This document shows, piece by piece, positions 35,154-43,933 of a stretch of 64,000 nucleotides of DNA. The notes beneath the pieces were generated by a model that was not told the DNA's origin, made no database searches, and saw only the letters and a list, made by a program, of their open reading frames with translations. The number at the start of each line of letters is the position of its first letter. The stretch's first letter is position 1. Source of the stretch: an uncultured Lachnospiraceae bacterium (lineage in GTDB: Bacteria; Bacillota; Clostridia; Lachnospirales; Lachnospiraceae); contig CANQNE010000003.1 in assembly GCA_947625135.1 (NCBI GenBank), positions 1-64,000 on the forward strand, read 5' to 3'. Both the position numbers and the translations under genes were made by a program.

Positions 35154-36623
35154 ATGCCTGAACAGAAAATTACGAAAAACGGACAGATCGTGGAAGCCAC
35201 CAGCGAGCAGATCCAGCAGCGCAGAAAAGCGCTGATGGAAAAGAAACGCAAAAAAAGAAAGCAGATAAAAGTACTGATCATTCTATTTATTGTGGTCATC
35301 GTGGCAGGCGTGGCGGGAATCACAGTGGGAAAGGTTCTCTACGACAGAAATAATAAGGCGAAAAATGACGGGCAGGATCAGGCGCAGGAGAGCCAGGCTA
35401 CCCAACAACCGGATGAAAAAGAACTATACCGCCAGCAGTCCATCGCTCAGGCGGAGAACCTTGCGGCGGGGTACGACTACGACGGCGCCATCGCGCTTTT
35501 ACAGACGGTGGATAATTATGAAAATGATACAAAGATCAGCGGATTGATCTCAAAATATAATAACATCAAGGGAACGCTCGTGGAATATGACATCTCAAAC
35601 GTAACCCATATTTTCTTCCATACGCTGATCAACAACTGTGATAAGGTGTTTGACGGGGATTATAAGGAAAGCGATTATAATCAGGTTATGACTACGGTGG
35701 AAGAGTTCAACGCCATTATGCAGTCTATGTACGAAAGGGGATATGTGTTGGTCAGCCTCCGTGATATGGCGGGTTATGTGACCCACGAGGACGGCACGGT
35801 GACATGGGAAAAGGGCTCTATTATGCTGCCGGAAGGCAAAAAGGCATTTGTGATCTCTGAGGATGATGTGAGTTATTATGAATATATGGAGGGGGACGGC
35901 TATCCCAGCTGTCTGTGCATCGGCGAGGACGGCAACATCACCAACAAGCTGATCAACGACGATGGCTCTGTCACGTACGGCTCCTTTGACATGGTACCGC
36001 TTTTGGAGGATTTTATCAGGGCGCATCCTGATTTTTCCTACAAGGGCGCAAGGGGATATATTGCGCTCACCGGTTATGACGGCGTGCTGGGCTACCGTAC
36101 CGCGGACAAGTATAAGGAATCTCTTGGAGAAGAAGAGTGGGCAAATCAGGTGGAAGAGGCCAAGAAGGTGGCAAACCGGCTGCTGGAGCAGGGCTGGGAA
36201 TTTGCCAGCCACAGCTGGGGACACCGCTATTACGGCCAGATCTCCCAGTCCCAGCTGCAGGAAGACGCTCAGAAATGGGAGGCGCAGGTGCGTCCCATAC
36301 TGGAAAACAACGGCACCTATAAGGTAGATACCATTATCTTTGCCTTCGGCGATGATATCGGCTCATGGACGCCCTATACGACAGATAACGAGCGGTTCAA
36401 TTATCTCACCTCTCTGGGCTTTCATTATTACTGTAATGTGGACAGCAGTCCGGCATGGGTGCAGTTTAACAAGGATCTGCAGTATCTGCGCCAGGGACGG
36501 CGGAATCTGGACGGCCAGCGCATGTACTACGATATGATCGACGACAGCGTGGATCACTTGTCCGATCTCTTTGATGTGAATCAGGTGTTTGATAAGAGAA
36601 GGCCGACACCTGTGCCGAAGTAA
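35154..36623 (+). CDS. Membrane-anchored polysaccharide deacetylase
   Basis: 489 residues. A basic cytosolic segment (KKRKKRKQ) precedes a single membrane helix at about 39-60, then a linker rich in Gln and Asn, and a NodB-type deacetylase domain in the second half. FVISEDDVSYYEY resembles the first acidic motif, and the metal-binding HSxxH is intact as EFASHSWGHRYYG. Later motifs (FAFGDD, the GFHYYCNVDSSPAW region) fit the family. It would remove acetyl groups from peptidoglycan or another surface glycan. The start at 35154 is set by AAGGAGA 6 nt upstream. Substrate unknown. No T-run terminator is visible after it. Confidence 0.78.
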   Translation: MPEQKITKNGQIVEATSEQIQQRRKALMEKKRKKRKQIKVLIILFIVVIVAGVAGITVGKVLYDRNNKAKNDGQDQAQESQATQQPDEKELYRQQSIAQAENLAAGYDYDGAIALLQTVDNYENDTKISGLISKYNNIKGTLVEYDISNVTHIFFHTLINNCDKVFDGDYKESDYNQVMTTVEEFNAIMQSMYERGYVLVSLRDMAGYVTHEDGTVTWEKGSIMLPEGKKAFVISEDDVSYYEYMEGDGYPSCLCIGEDGNITNKLINDDGSVTYGSFDMVPLLEDFIRAHPDFSYKGARGYIALTGYDGVLGYRTADKYKESLGEEEWANQVEEAKKVANRLLEQGWEFASHSWGHRYYGQISQSQLQEDAQKWEAQVRPILENNGTYKVDTIIFAFGDDIGSWTPYTTDNERFNYLTSLGFHYYCNVDSSPAWVQFNKDLQYLRQGRRNLDGQRMYYDMIDDSVDHLSDLFDVNQVFDKRRPTPVPK

Positions 36624-36712
36624 AACCCAAGGGGCACAGGCGGCCGCGGCAAAAGAAGCCTTTCGGGCCGTACACGTTCACTTTGCCACGTAAACAACAT
36701 TTCCTGAGAAAA

Positions 36713-37296
36713 TCACAGCAGGATCTGATCTTCAGAAAGCCCTTTATCGCGGAGATCATGTTGAAACGGATCGGAAGGGTGCTGACCCTTTTCCGTCTGC
36801 AGCACCATCTGCAGACAGAAGTGGAAAAAGCAGACCCGCACTGCAGAGGAGCGGCGGAAAAAGAGCTGCTCAGCAGGAAAAGGACAACCACGATCAAAAA
36901 GGCTACGCCGGACATGCCTGCGAAGATGGCGGAGGAATTGACGACTGCCGCCATGCGCATCGTCTGCCGGTTGGGCTTTTCGGCCAGCAGGAATGCCGGG
37001 AAGATGTAAAAGTCGGGATCTGTATAGCGGACAATGGCGGTGACGGTCCTGTCGTCCTGGCTTGCGGCTACCATCACATTCGACGTGGGTGAACCGAGAA
37101 TGCTGTCGCAGGAAAAATACTGCCCGGAGTAAAGAGGGCTTTTCCCCAATGAAAGCCGGGCATCGCCAATGCTGAAGGAGAGAGAAAGGGAATAATTCTC
37201 CTCGCTGCCGTCGGTAAAGACGGAAAACAGAGATGCCAGCCCAAGAAAGGCCGCCAGCAGAACGGCAATAAATAAGAACAATCAGTTTTTTCGCAT
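36713..37296 (-). pseudogene. Decayed two-helix membrane protein gene downstream of xpt
   Basis: On the minus strand, ATG at 37296 with AGGTGA upstream begins MRKN, then an in-frame TGA, then a clear signal/anchor helix (LFLFIAVLLAAFLGLASLFSV). About 95 extracytoplasmic residues follow, then a second helix (FAGMSGVAFLIVVVLFLL). Immediately after that helix the frame must shift (near 36865-36880) to continue as a plausible charged tail QLFFRRSS to GLSEDQILL with a stop at 36713. In the original frame the sequence becomes Cys/Arg-rich and runs antisense into the deacetylase gene. Two independent lesions indicate a pseudogene, unless sequencing errors explain them; translation could also start at TTG 37281. 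The family is not recognised. Confidence 0.55.
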
Positions 37297-37328
37297 AAGA
37301 TCACCTGAGAATCAGAATAAAAAGAAGG

Positions 37329-37904
37329 TCACTGACGGAAAGTACAGCCGGTCTGTTCGTCCATGGACTCTATGATCGCCAGGGATTCCAGCCGGATTCC
37401 CATATCACGGATCATCTTTCCACCGGGCTGAAAGCCCTTTTCAATGACGATACCGGCTCCTGCCAGTGTGGCGCCTGCCGCTTCTACCAGCTTTGACAAG
37501 CCGATCAGCGCCTGGCCGTTGGCAAGAAAATCGTCAATGATCAGGATTTTGTCTTCCTTGTTTAAAAACTGTTGGGAGACGATGATATCATAGGTTCTCC
37601 CATGGGTGAAAGATTCTACTTTGGCGGTGTAGACTTCCCCGGCAATATTTTTGGTCTGGTTTTTTTTGGCAAATACCACAGGCACGTTAAAATAGCGGGC
37701 CGCAATACAGGCAATGCCGATGCCGGAAGCCTCGATAGTCAGGATTTTTGTAATCTCGGCGTCCGCAAAACGCCGTTTGAATTCCTTGCCGATTTCTTCC
37801 AGAAACTGAATATCCATCTGGTGGTTCAGAAAGCTGTCCACCTTCAGTACATTCCCCTCTTTAATGATGCCGTCTTTTCGGATCCGTTCTTTTAAAAGCT
37901 CCAT
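37329..37904 (-). CDS. xpt: Xanthine phosphoribosyltransferase
   Basis: 191 residues, the Xpt length. It converts xanthine and PRPP to XMP for purine salvage. The N-terminus MELLKERIRKDG and HQMD segment, IEASGIGIA, KKNQTKN and the PRPP-binding ILIIDDFLANGQA are all typical. In Bacillus xpt is controlled by a guanine riboswitch; none could be recognised in the minus-strand leader here. A promoter lies at 37947-37975. It is followed by the decayed membrane-protein gene. Confidence 0.95.
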   Translation of the reverse strand: MELLKERIRKDGIIKEGNVLKVDSFLNHQMDIQFLEEIGKEFKRRFADAEITKILTIEASGIGIACIAARYFNVPVVFAKKNQTKNIAGEVYTAKVESFTHGRTYDIIVSQQFLNKEDKILIIDDFLANGQALIGLSKLVEAAGATLAGAGIVIEKGFQPGGKMIRDMGIRLESLAIIESMDEQTGCTFRQ

Positions 37905-37946
37905 ACATATCCATCCCCTGTCCCAGAATTTGACTGATTTTTTATT

Positions 37947-37975
37947 ATCTTAATATAAAAAAGACAGGTTTGCAA
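37947..37975 (-). promoter_or_regulatory. Promoter of xpt
   Basis: Minus strand TTGCAA (37970-37975), 17-bp spacer, TAAGAT (37947-37952). Confidence 0.6.
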
Positions 37976-38046
37976 GAAAAAACGATTTTTACGGGGAAAT
38001 CCCGAGAGAAATGTCAGGAAAACATCCATTTGTTTTTTAAATATTC

Positions 38047-38075
38047 TTGTGGAATAATACCGGCTTTGCTATAAT
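38047..38075 (+). promoter_or_regulatory. Promoter of the two-component operon
   Basis: TTGTGG (38047-38052), 17-bp spacer, TATAAT (38070-38075). The transcript would have a leader of about 200 nt in which no riboswitch was recognised. Confidence 0.65.
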
Positions 38076-38285
38076 AAGACTGTCATTTCCTGATCCTTTT
38101 CACAGATGCTGGCAGCGGACAGGGAAGAATTTTATGGAGGACAGACAAGCGGTTGAAATGGGCGAAAGAGTTTGAAAAAACTGTGACCTTTGCCTGAGAT
38201 TCACAAAGTAAACATATTTCTCTGATAGGATAACGCCAAAGCAGGCAGATCGTGACTGCATAGTGTTACAGGAGGGAATTGCGCT

Positions 38286-38960
38286 ATGGAAAATATTAAG
38301 ATTTTGGTAGTGGATGACGAGAGCAGGATGCGTAAGCTGGTCAAGGATTTTCTCGTCAAACAGAATTATGATGTGCTGGAGGCCGGAGACGGCGAGGAAG
38401 CGCTGGATATTTTTTATCAGAATAAAGGGATCGCATTGATTATTCTGGATGTGATGATGCCAAAGCTGGACGGCTGGGAAGTGTGCAAAGAGATCCGTTC
38501 TTACAGTGACGTGCCCATCATCATGCTCACCGCCAAGGGAGATGAGCGGGATGAACTGCTGGGGTTTGAGCTGGGGGTTGACGAATATATTTCAAAGCCC
38601 TTCAGTCCAAAGATCCTTGTTGCAAGAGTAGAGGCCATTCTGCGCCGCAGCAATGTGATCGGCGCTGACGCGGTAATTTCCGTGGGCGGCATCGAGATCG
38701 ACAAGGCGGCTCATCAGGTGACCATTGACGGCCGCCCCATCGAACTGAGCTTCAAAGAGTTTGAACTGCTCACTTATTTTGTGGAGAATAAGGGGATCGC
38801 CCTTTCCCGTGAAAAGATACTGAACAATGTGTGGAATTATGATTATTTCGGCGACGCCCGGACCATTGACACCCATGTGAAAAAGCTGCGGAGCAAAATG
38901 GGGGATAAGGGAGACTATATCCATACGATCTGGGGTATGGGTTACAAGTTTGAGGTGTAA
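38286..38960 (+). CDS. OmpR/PhoB-family response regulator
   Basis: 224 residues. The receiver domain carries the acidic pair VVDDESRM, the phosphoacceptor aspartate in LIILDVMMPKLDGWE, the switch Thr in IIMLTAKGD and Lys in YISKPFSP. The C-terminal winged helix-turn-helix (IDKAAHQVTIDGRPIELSFKEFELL to HTIWGMGYKFEV) binds DNA. AGGAGGG precedes the ATG. It is paired with the kinase 5 bp downstream. The stimulus and regulon cannot be told from the sequence. Confidence 0.95.
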   Translation: MENIKILVVDDESRMRKLVKDFLVKQNYDVLEAGDGEEALDIFYQNKGIALIILDVMMPKLDGWEVCKEIRSYSDVPIIMLTAKGDERDELLGFELGVDEYISKPFSPKILVARVEAILRRSNVIGADAVISVGGIEIDKAAHQVTIDGRPIELSFKEFELLTYFVENKGIALSREKILNNVWNYDYFGDARTIDTHVKKLRSKMGDKGDYIHTIWGMGYKFEV

Positions 38961-38965
38961 ATAGC

Positions 38966-40465
38966 ATGCTTCGTTCAACGAAAAGGCAGATCGCGTTCGT
39001 TACCTTTGCCCTGACGCTCTGCACCTTGTTTCTATGCTGGGGCATCAACAATATCTTTCTGGAGCGGGTTTATTATAGTCAGAAAAAAAATGCGCTCATG
39101 GGCGTTTTTTCTGCTATAGACAGCATGGAGACGGCTGCGGATGTCTATACGGAAAATTTCCAGCTGCAGATGGAAGAATTCAGCGACAATTACAACATGT
39201 CTATCATGATTATGGATTCTTCCCTGCAGGTACTGTATTCGTCTACAAATCCGGATGACAAGACGCTGTTCACGCCGCTGTTCACTTATATTTACGGGGA
39301 TTCGTCGGATGTAAACAACAATTATACCACATTGATCGAGCAGACGCCCTATTATAAGCTGAGCAATACCAGGGACGCCAGATTCAATACTGATTATATG
39401 GAAATGGTGGGGGTTCTTGACAACGGATGCTTCTTTGTGGCCCGGACGGCCCTGGAGAGCGTGCGGGAAAACGTGGCGGTGTCCAACCGTTTTCTGGGAT
39501 ATGTGGCGATCACCGTTATGCTCTTTGCCACCATTTGTATCTGGTATGTTTCCGAGCGCATTACCCGGCCGCTGCAAAGGCTGATCCATATTTCCGACCA
39601 GATGGCGAAGCTGAATTTTGACGTGAAGTATGAAGGCGGCAGTTCGGAAGAGATCGATGCGCTGGGCGAGCATATCAATGAGATGTCTTATAAGCTGGAG
39701 GAAACCATTTCGGATCTGAAAACCGCCAACAACGAGCTGAAGCGGGATATCGAGCAGAAGATCCAGATCGATGAGATGAGAAAGGATTTTCTCTCCAATG
39801 TGTCCCATGAACTGAAAACACCCATCGCGCTGATCCAGGGATATGCGGAGGGGCTGCAGGAATGTATCAATGACAATCAGGAGAGCCGGGAGTTTTACTG
39901 CGAAGTCATCATTGACGAGGCCAGAAAGATGAACGGCATGGTACAGAAGCTGCTCACCCTCAATCAGATCGAATTTGGGAATGATTCCATCATCATGGAA
40001 CGGTTTGATATTACGGCGCTTGTGAACAATATTATCAATTCTATGCAGCTTCTGGCTGATCAGAAGTCTGTGAAGATCACCTGCAATGCGAAGCATCCCA
40101 TATATGTGTGGTCTGACGAATACAAGATCGAAGAAGTATTCACCAATTATATGAGCAATGCCCTGAACCACGTGGAAAATGAGAACAGGATCGATGTGCG
40201 GATTCTGCAGCAGGAAAAGGAAGTAACGGTGTCTGTTTTTAATACGGGGAAACCGATTCCGGAAGAGGATATCGACAAGATCTGGATCCGGTTCTACAAG
40301 GTGGATAAAGCACGCACCAGAGAGTACGGGGGAAGCGGTATCGGTCTTTCTATAGTAAAGGCGATTATGAATTCCCTGAACCAGAAGTGCGGTGTGGTCA
40401 ATTATGAGAACGGGGTAGGATTCTGGTTTACGCTGGAGGGCGATACCAAATACGAAAAGAACTGA
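38966..40465 (+). CDS. Sensor histidine kinase, partner of the preceding regulator
   Basis: 499 residues. A first membrane helix lies near residues 10-30 (IAFVTFALTLCTLFLCWGIN), then an extracytoplasmic sensor of about 150 residues and a second helix near 175-195 (FLGYVAITVMLFATICIWYV). A HAMP linker follows (RITRPLQRLIHISDQMAKLNFDV), then the DHp helix with phosphoacceptor His in DFLSNVSHELKTPIALIQG, and the HATPase domain with N-box NYMSNALNHV and GSGIGLSIVKAIM. It is translated right after the response regulator. The sensor domain is not recognised. Confidence 0.94.
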   Translation: MLRSTKRQIAFVTFALTLCTLFLCWGINNIFLERVYYSQKKNALMGVFSAIDSMETAADVYTENFQLQMEEFSDNYNMSIMIMDSSLQVLYSSTNPDDKTLFTPLFTYIYGDSSDVNNNYTTLIEQTPYYKLSNTRDARFNTDYMEMVGVLDNGCFFVARTALESVRENVAVSNRFLGYVAITVMLFATICIWYVSERITRPLQRLIHISDQMAKLNFDVKYEGGSSEEIDALGEHINEMSYKLEETISDLKTANNELKRDIEQKIQIDEMRKDFLSNVSHELKTPIALIQGYAEGLQECINDNQESREFYCEVIIDEARKMNGMVQKLLTLNQIEFGNDSIIMERFDITALVNNIINSMQLLADQKSVKITCNAKHPIYVWSDEYKIEEVFTNYMSNALNHVENENRIDVRILQQEKEVTVSVFNTGKPIPEEDIDKIWIRFYKVDKARTREYGGSGIGLSIVKAIMNSLNQKCGVVNYENGVGFWFTLEGDTKYEKN

Positions 40466-40490
40466 ACATGGATAGGAGATTAGCGAAACA

Positions 40491-40548
40491 GGGGGCCGAA
40501 AAGCCTGATCGATTCAACGGATATCAGACTTTCACGGCCCCCTTCTAA
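40491..40548. terminator. Hairpin terminator between the kinase gene and the DUF6465-like gene
   Basis: GGGGGCCG (40491-40498) pairs with CGGCCCCC (40535-40542), with an inner CTGAT/ATCAG pairing. Its T-tract is short (TTCT), so strength is uncertain. It lies between convergent genes. Confidence 0.65.
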
Positions 40549-40600
40549 AATGACAAAATTGAAATTGCAGCGCGACGGGTCGTCACAGCGCGATCCATGG

Positions 40601-40798
40601 TCACAGAGTGACAATTGACTGAAAATCGTCGTTTATCACTACATATACAGCGGAATCTTCGGGTTTTACATAAAGCCGGAGCGTTTTGATCTCGCTGATC
40701 TTATGTCCGGCTTTTGTCCAGGATGCCTTTGCCATCTTGATCAGATCCTTTTCGCTTATCTGCTTGTCTGCATATTCCACATATACATTTGCCTTCAT
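40601..40798 (-). CDS. Stand-alone DUF6465-like miniprotein
   Basis: 65 residues. The start at 40798 follows GGAGAGAAAA; an upstream in-frame extension is unlikely. The protein (VYVEYADKQ; KTLRLYVKPEDSAVYVVIN) aligns along its length with the C-terminal domain of the H1-like protein at 8485-9105 (IYVQYLG; KTLDVYIKPEDNAAYYVIN), but has no Lys/Ala tail. It lies between convergent and divergent genes as a single unit. Function unknown; the paralogy is read directly, the family label is recognition from memory. Confidence 0.75.
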   Translation of the reverse strand: MKANVYVEYADKQISEKDLIKMAKASWTKAGHKISEIKTLRLYVKPEDSAVYVVINDDFQSIVTL

Positions 40799-41079
40799 TT
40801 TTCTCTCCATTCTGCACTGTGTTATGATCGCTGAGTCTGTGACGGCAGTGCATCGGCACAGCCAGCGGCGCCGGACAAAAAAGATGCTGAAAATTCCGAC
40901 AAATAAAATATAGTACAACTTTGGGGAAAATGCAAACATTTTTTGGAATTCTATGTAAAATGTAGAAAAATTATGCTAAAATAATAGGCGTGCGAAGCAT
41001 ACTTACGAGAAAGTGCGCCAAGAGCATAAACCGAAATTCAGGATTTTGGTTTCAATGGGACAGGAAAAGGAAGGACAAC

Positions 41080-41685
41080 ATGATTGCGATTATTGATTAC
41101 GATGCGGGAAATCTGAAAAGTGTAGAAAAGGCGCTGGCTTATCTGGGAGAGAGATCGCTGATCACAAGGGATCGCAGGCAGATCCTGCAGGCGGATAAAG
41201 TGATCCTGCCGGGGGTTGGCTCCTTTGGAGCCGCCATGAAACAGCTGAGAGATTACGGACTGGATGAAGTGATCCGGGAAACGGTAAAACAGAAAACGCC
41301 TCTTCTGGGGATCTGTCTCGGACTGCAGCTTTTATTTGAATCCAGCGAGGAAAGCCCCGGCGTTGCCGGCCTGGGAATTTTGCAGGGGGAGATCCTTCGT
41401 ATTCCGGAGGGAGAGGGGCTCAAGGTTCCCCATATCGGATGGAATTCACTGGAGCTGCGGAATGAGGGAAGGCTGTTTGCCTCTCTGGAGGAGACGCCTT
41501 ATGTTTATTTCGTACATTCTTATTACCTGAAGGCAAAGGATCCGTCCATTGTGAAGGCCGTGGCAGAATACGGCGTTGCCATCCACGCATCCGTGGAGCA
41601 GGATAACGTGTTTGCCTGTCAGTTTCACCCGGAAAAGAGCGGAGAGACGGGTCTGATGATATTAAAAAATTTCGCGGCATTATAA
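41080..41685 (+). CDS. hisH: Imidazole glycerol phosphate synthase, glutaminase subunit
   Basis: 201 residues. The class I glutamine amidotransferase that feeds ammonia to HisF in histidine synthesis. The oxyanion region VILPGVGSFG, the nucleophile Cys in LLGICLGLQLLF, and the His/Glu of CQFHPEKSG are intact. The start MIAIIDYDAGN at 41080 follows AAGGAAGG; the upstream in-frame stretch lacks a site. hisF follows 24 bp downstream. No other his genes are present. Confidence 0.96.
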   Translation: MIAIIDYDAGNLKSVEKALAYLGERSLITRDRRQILQADKVILPGVGSFGAAMKQLRDYGLDEVIRETVKQKTPLLGICLGLQLLFESSEESPGVAGLGILQGEILRIPEGEGLKVPHIGWNSLELRNEGRLFASLEETPYVYFVHSYYLKAKDPSIVKAVAEYGVAIHASVEQDNVFACQFHPEKSGETGLMILKNFAAL

Positions 41686-41709
41686 GGTGCCTTTTGCATG
41701 GAGGAAAAG

Positions 41710-42471
41710 ATGTTTACAAAACGAATTATTCCCTGTCTGGATGTACATAACGGACGGGTAGTCAAAGGCGTGAATTTTGTAAATCTCCGGGATGCCGGAG
41801 ATCCTGTGGAGATTGCCGCGGCGTATGACAAGGCCGGGGCGGACGAGGTGGTATTTTTGGATATCACCGCATCCAGCGACTCCCGGAATACGGTAGTGGA
41901 TATGGTACGCAGGGTGGCGGAAAAGGTTTTTATTCCCTTTACTGTAGGCGGCGGCATCCGCACGGTGGAGGATTTCAGAGCCATTTTGCGGGAGGGGGCG
42001 GATAAGATCTCGGTAAACAGCGCCGCCATTCGGAATCCGGCGCTGATCTCTCAGGCGGCGGACAAGTTCGGGAGCCAGTGCGTAGTGGTAGCCATTGACG
42101 CCAAACGATGCAGGGAGCGGAAGGGCTGGAATATTTACCTGAACGGCGGAAGAGTGGATACCGGCATAGACGCCGTGGAATGGGCGATGAAAGCCGAGAC
42201 TCTCGGCGCCGGGGAGATCCTGCTCACCAGCATGGACTGTGACGGGACGAAGAACGGCTATGATATGGAGCTGACAAAATGTATTGCGGACAATGTGTCT
42301 ATACCGGTGATCGCCTCCGGGGGCGCCGGCAAAAAAGAGCATTTTTATGACGTACTCACATCCGGCGGCGCAGACGCGGCGCTGGCGGCTTCTTTGTTTC
42401 ATTACAAGGAGCTTGAGATCAGGGATCTGAAGCAATATTTGCGTGACCGCAATGTGTCTGTGCGGATCTGA
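41710..42471 (+). CDS. hisF: Imidazole glycerol phosphate synthase, cyclase subunit
   Basis: 253 residues, a TIM barrel. The first catalytic Asp is in [18 protein letters not shown] and the second in [26 protein letters not shown] and [10 protein letters not shown] are phosphate-binding segments. The start at 41710 has GGAGG upstream (GGAGGAAAAG); an ATG four codons earlier overlaps that site. It partners HisH. Confidence 0.96.
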   Translation: MFTKRIIPCLDVHNGRVVKGVNFVNLRDAGDPVEIAAAYDKAGADEVVFLDITASSDSRNTVVDMVRRVAEKVFIPFTVGGGIRTVEDFRAILREGADKISVNSAAIRNPALISQAADKFGSQCVVVAIDAKRCRERKGWNIYLNGGRVDTGIDAVEWAMKAETLGAGEILLTSMDCDGTKNGYDMELTKCIADNVSIPVIASGGAGKKEHFYDVLTSGGADAALAASLFHYKELEIRDLKQYLRDRNVSVRI

Positions 42472-42564
42472 AAATAGAAGTTTGTTTTTCATGATCTGAC
42501 TGCGGGAGCCTAAAAGGAAACATGCCGCGGCAGGACGGCCGCGGAAGAGAAAGGAGAGATGGCG

Positions 42565-43239
42565 ATGCCGCCGATTTCAAACGACTGGCTGGAGGTACTC
42601 AGGCCGGAATTTGCAAAGCCTTATTATCGAACCCTTCATCAAAAGGTAGTGTCTGAATATCAAACGAAGATCATATATCCTCCCGGAGATGATCTTTTCA
42701 ACGCCTTTCATCTGACTCCGCTGAGTAAGGTGAAGGTGGTCATATTGGGACAGGATCCTTATCATGAACCGGGACAGGCCCATGGACTTTGCTTTTCTGT
42801 CAGGAAAGGGGTGAAGATCCCGCCGTCTCTGGTAAATATTTATAAGGAGCTGTATGACGATCTGGGATGTAAGATACCCAATAACGGCTATTTGATAAAG
42901 TGGGCTGAACAGGGTGTGCTGCTGCTGAATACCGTACTCACTGTGCGCGCCCATCAGGCTTTTTCTCACAGAGGCATCGGCTGGGAGGAGTTCACCGATG
43001 CGGCAATCCGTGCGGTGAATCAGGTTGACAGGCCGGTGGTCTATCTGCTCTGGGGAAACCCCGCCCAGCGGAAAGCAGCCATGCTGAATAATCCGAAGCA
43101 CCTGATTTTAAAGGCGCCCCATCCCAGCCCGCTGTCTGCCAGCCGGGGATTTTTCGGATGCAGGCATTTCAGCAAAGCAAATGAATTTCTTCAGGCAAAT
43201 GGGGAGACCCCCATCGACTGGCAGATCGAAGATCTGTAG
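42565..43239 (+). CDS. ung: Uracil-DNA glycosylase
   Basis: 224 residues of family 1 UDG, which excises uracil from DNA in base-excision repair. The catalytic water-activating motif [31 protein letters not shown], and the minor-groove [18 protein letters not shown] loop are intact. The ATG at 42565 lies 8 nt after AAGGAG; the ATG at 42559 is only 2 nt from it. It is separate from the his pair by about 90 bp. Confidence 0.97.
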   Translation: MPPISNDWLEVLRPEFAKPYYRTLHQKVVSEYQTKIIYPPGDDLFNAFHLTPLSKVKVVILGQDPYHEPGQAHGLCFSVRKGVKIPPSLVNIYKELYDDLGCKIPNNGYLIKWAEQGVLLLNTVLTVRAHQAFSHRGIGWEEFTDAAIRAVNQVDRPVVYLLWGNPAQRKAAMLNNPKHLILKAPHPSPLSASRGFFGCRHFSKANEFLQANGETPIDWQIEDL

Positions 43240-43408
43240 TTTTGCCGTGCCAGACCCCTTTTTCCATAAATATGGATGGAAACAAGTTCGCATTGACTCT
43301 GTTTTTTCTGTTGTGTATGCTTGAGATAGAGAAACCCGCCGGAGTAAAAAACGGATCGGGCAGAATGTGAGCAAGACCTGAAATACAGTAAGAGGAGAGG
43401 GGTTCGGA

Positions 43409-43846
43409 ATGAACGAAAAGACAATGTTTCAGCAGGATCAGGAAGCAGCGGAGGAAAACCGCAGGCGGCTGGAAAAGGGGAAAAGGCTGTTGTGTGTGAT
43501 CGTTGCCGTCAGCCTCCTGTTGTCGCTGTTCTCTGCTGTTTTCCATACACAGTTTACCGGCATTTTGCTGCAGCTTGTGCTTGCGTTTTTTATTTTCAGA
43601 GGAAGCGCCGCAGTAAAAGGCTTTTATCTTTTGTTTGTCGTACTCAGTGTTGTATCCGGGTTTCTCTGCTTTGTCCGGCAGAATGTACAGGCAATGTTTG
43701 CGCTGCCCGCGGCGGCGCCTGCTTTCAGGTGCCTGTTGATCGGGGCAGGCGTGTTCACCATTGCATGGGGCGTCTTCTCGATGTTTGCCATGGAAAAGAG
43801 CAGAAACCTTGCGGGCTATTTGGAATATCAGAAAATGCAAAGATAA
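43409..43846 (+). CDS. Small membrane protein, function unknown
   Basis: 145 residues. A charged N-terminus (about 30 residues, rich in Glu, Arg and Lys) is followed by four hydrophobic segments: about 27-45 (LLCVIVAVSLLLSLFSAVF), 50-65, 70-87 and 105-128. No motif was recognised. AGAGGAGAGG precedes the ATG. It is a single gene ending at a strong terminator shared with nifJ. Confidence 0.65.
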   Translation: MNEKTMFQQDQEAAEENRRRLEKGKRLLCVIVAVSLLLSLFSAVFHTQFTGILLQLVLAFFIFRGSAAVKGFYLLFVVLSVVSGFLCFVRQNVQAMFALPAAAPAFRCLLIGAGVFTIAWGVFSMFAMEKSRNLAGYLEYQKMQR

Positions 43847-43851
43847 AAAGA

Positions 43852-43894
43852 AGGCATCCCAAAAGTCGGTTGAGACTTTCGGGATGCCCTTTTT
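43852..43894. terminator. Bidirectional terminator between the small membrane gene and nifJ
   Basis: AGGCATCCCAAAAGTC pairs with GACTTTCGGGATGCCCT on a 6-nt loop. It has T runs on the plus strand (TTTTTG) and on the minus strand (TTCTTTTT). Confidence 0.9.
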
Positions 43895-43933
43895 GTTATT
43901 TCAGCCTGGAATAAGATGCCTGATAAGCAGCGC

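Noticed and set aside
36683..37009. Rightward ORF of 108 codons after the deacetylase gene
   Set aside because: It lies opposite the decayed leftward membrane-protein gene, whose hydrophobic helices and tail explain the region better.
37905..38045. Guanine riboswitch ahead of xpt
   Set aside because: A segment with CCGTAAA was checked, but the conserved junction elements and the P2/P3 kissing loops are not present.
38076..38285. Leader ORF or CRP-type operator ahead of the response regulator
   Set aside because: A 13-codon ORF has no convincing ribosome site, and the TGTGA and TCACA elements are spaced 14 nt apart rather than 6.
39032..40171. 379-codon antisense ORF opposite the histidine kinase gene
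   Set aside because: Shadow of the kinase; no family and no ribosome site.
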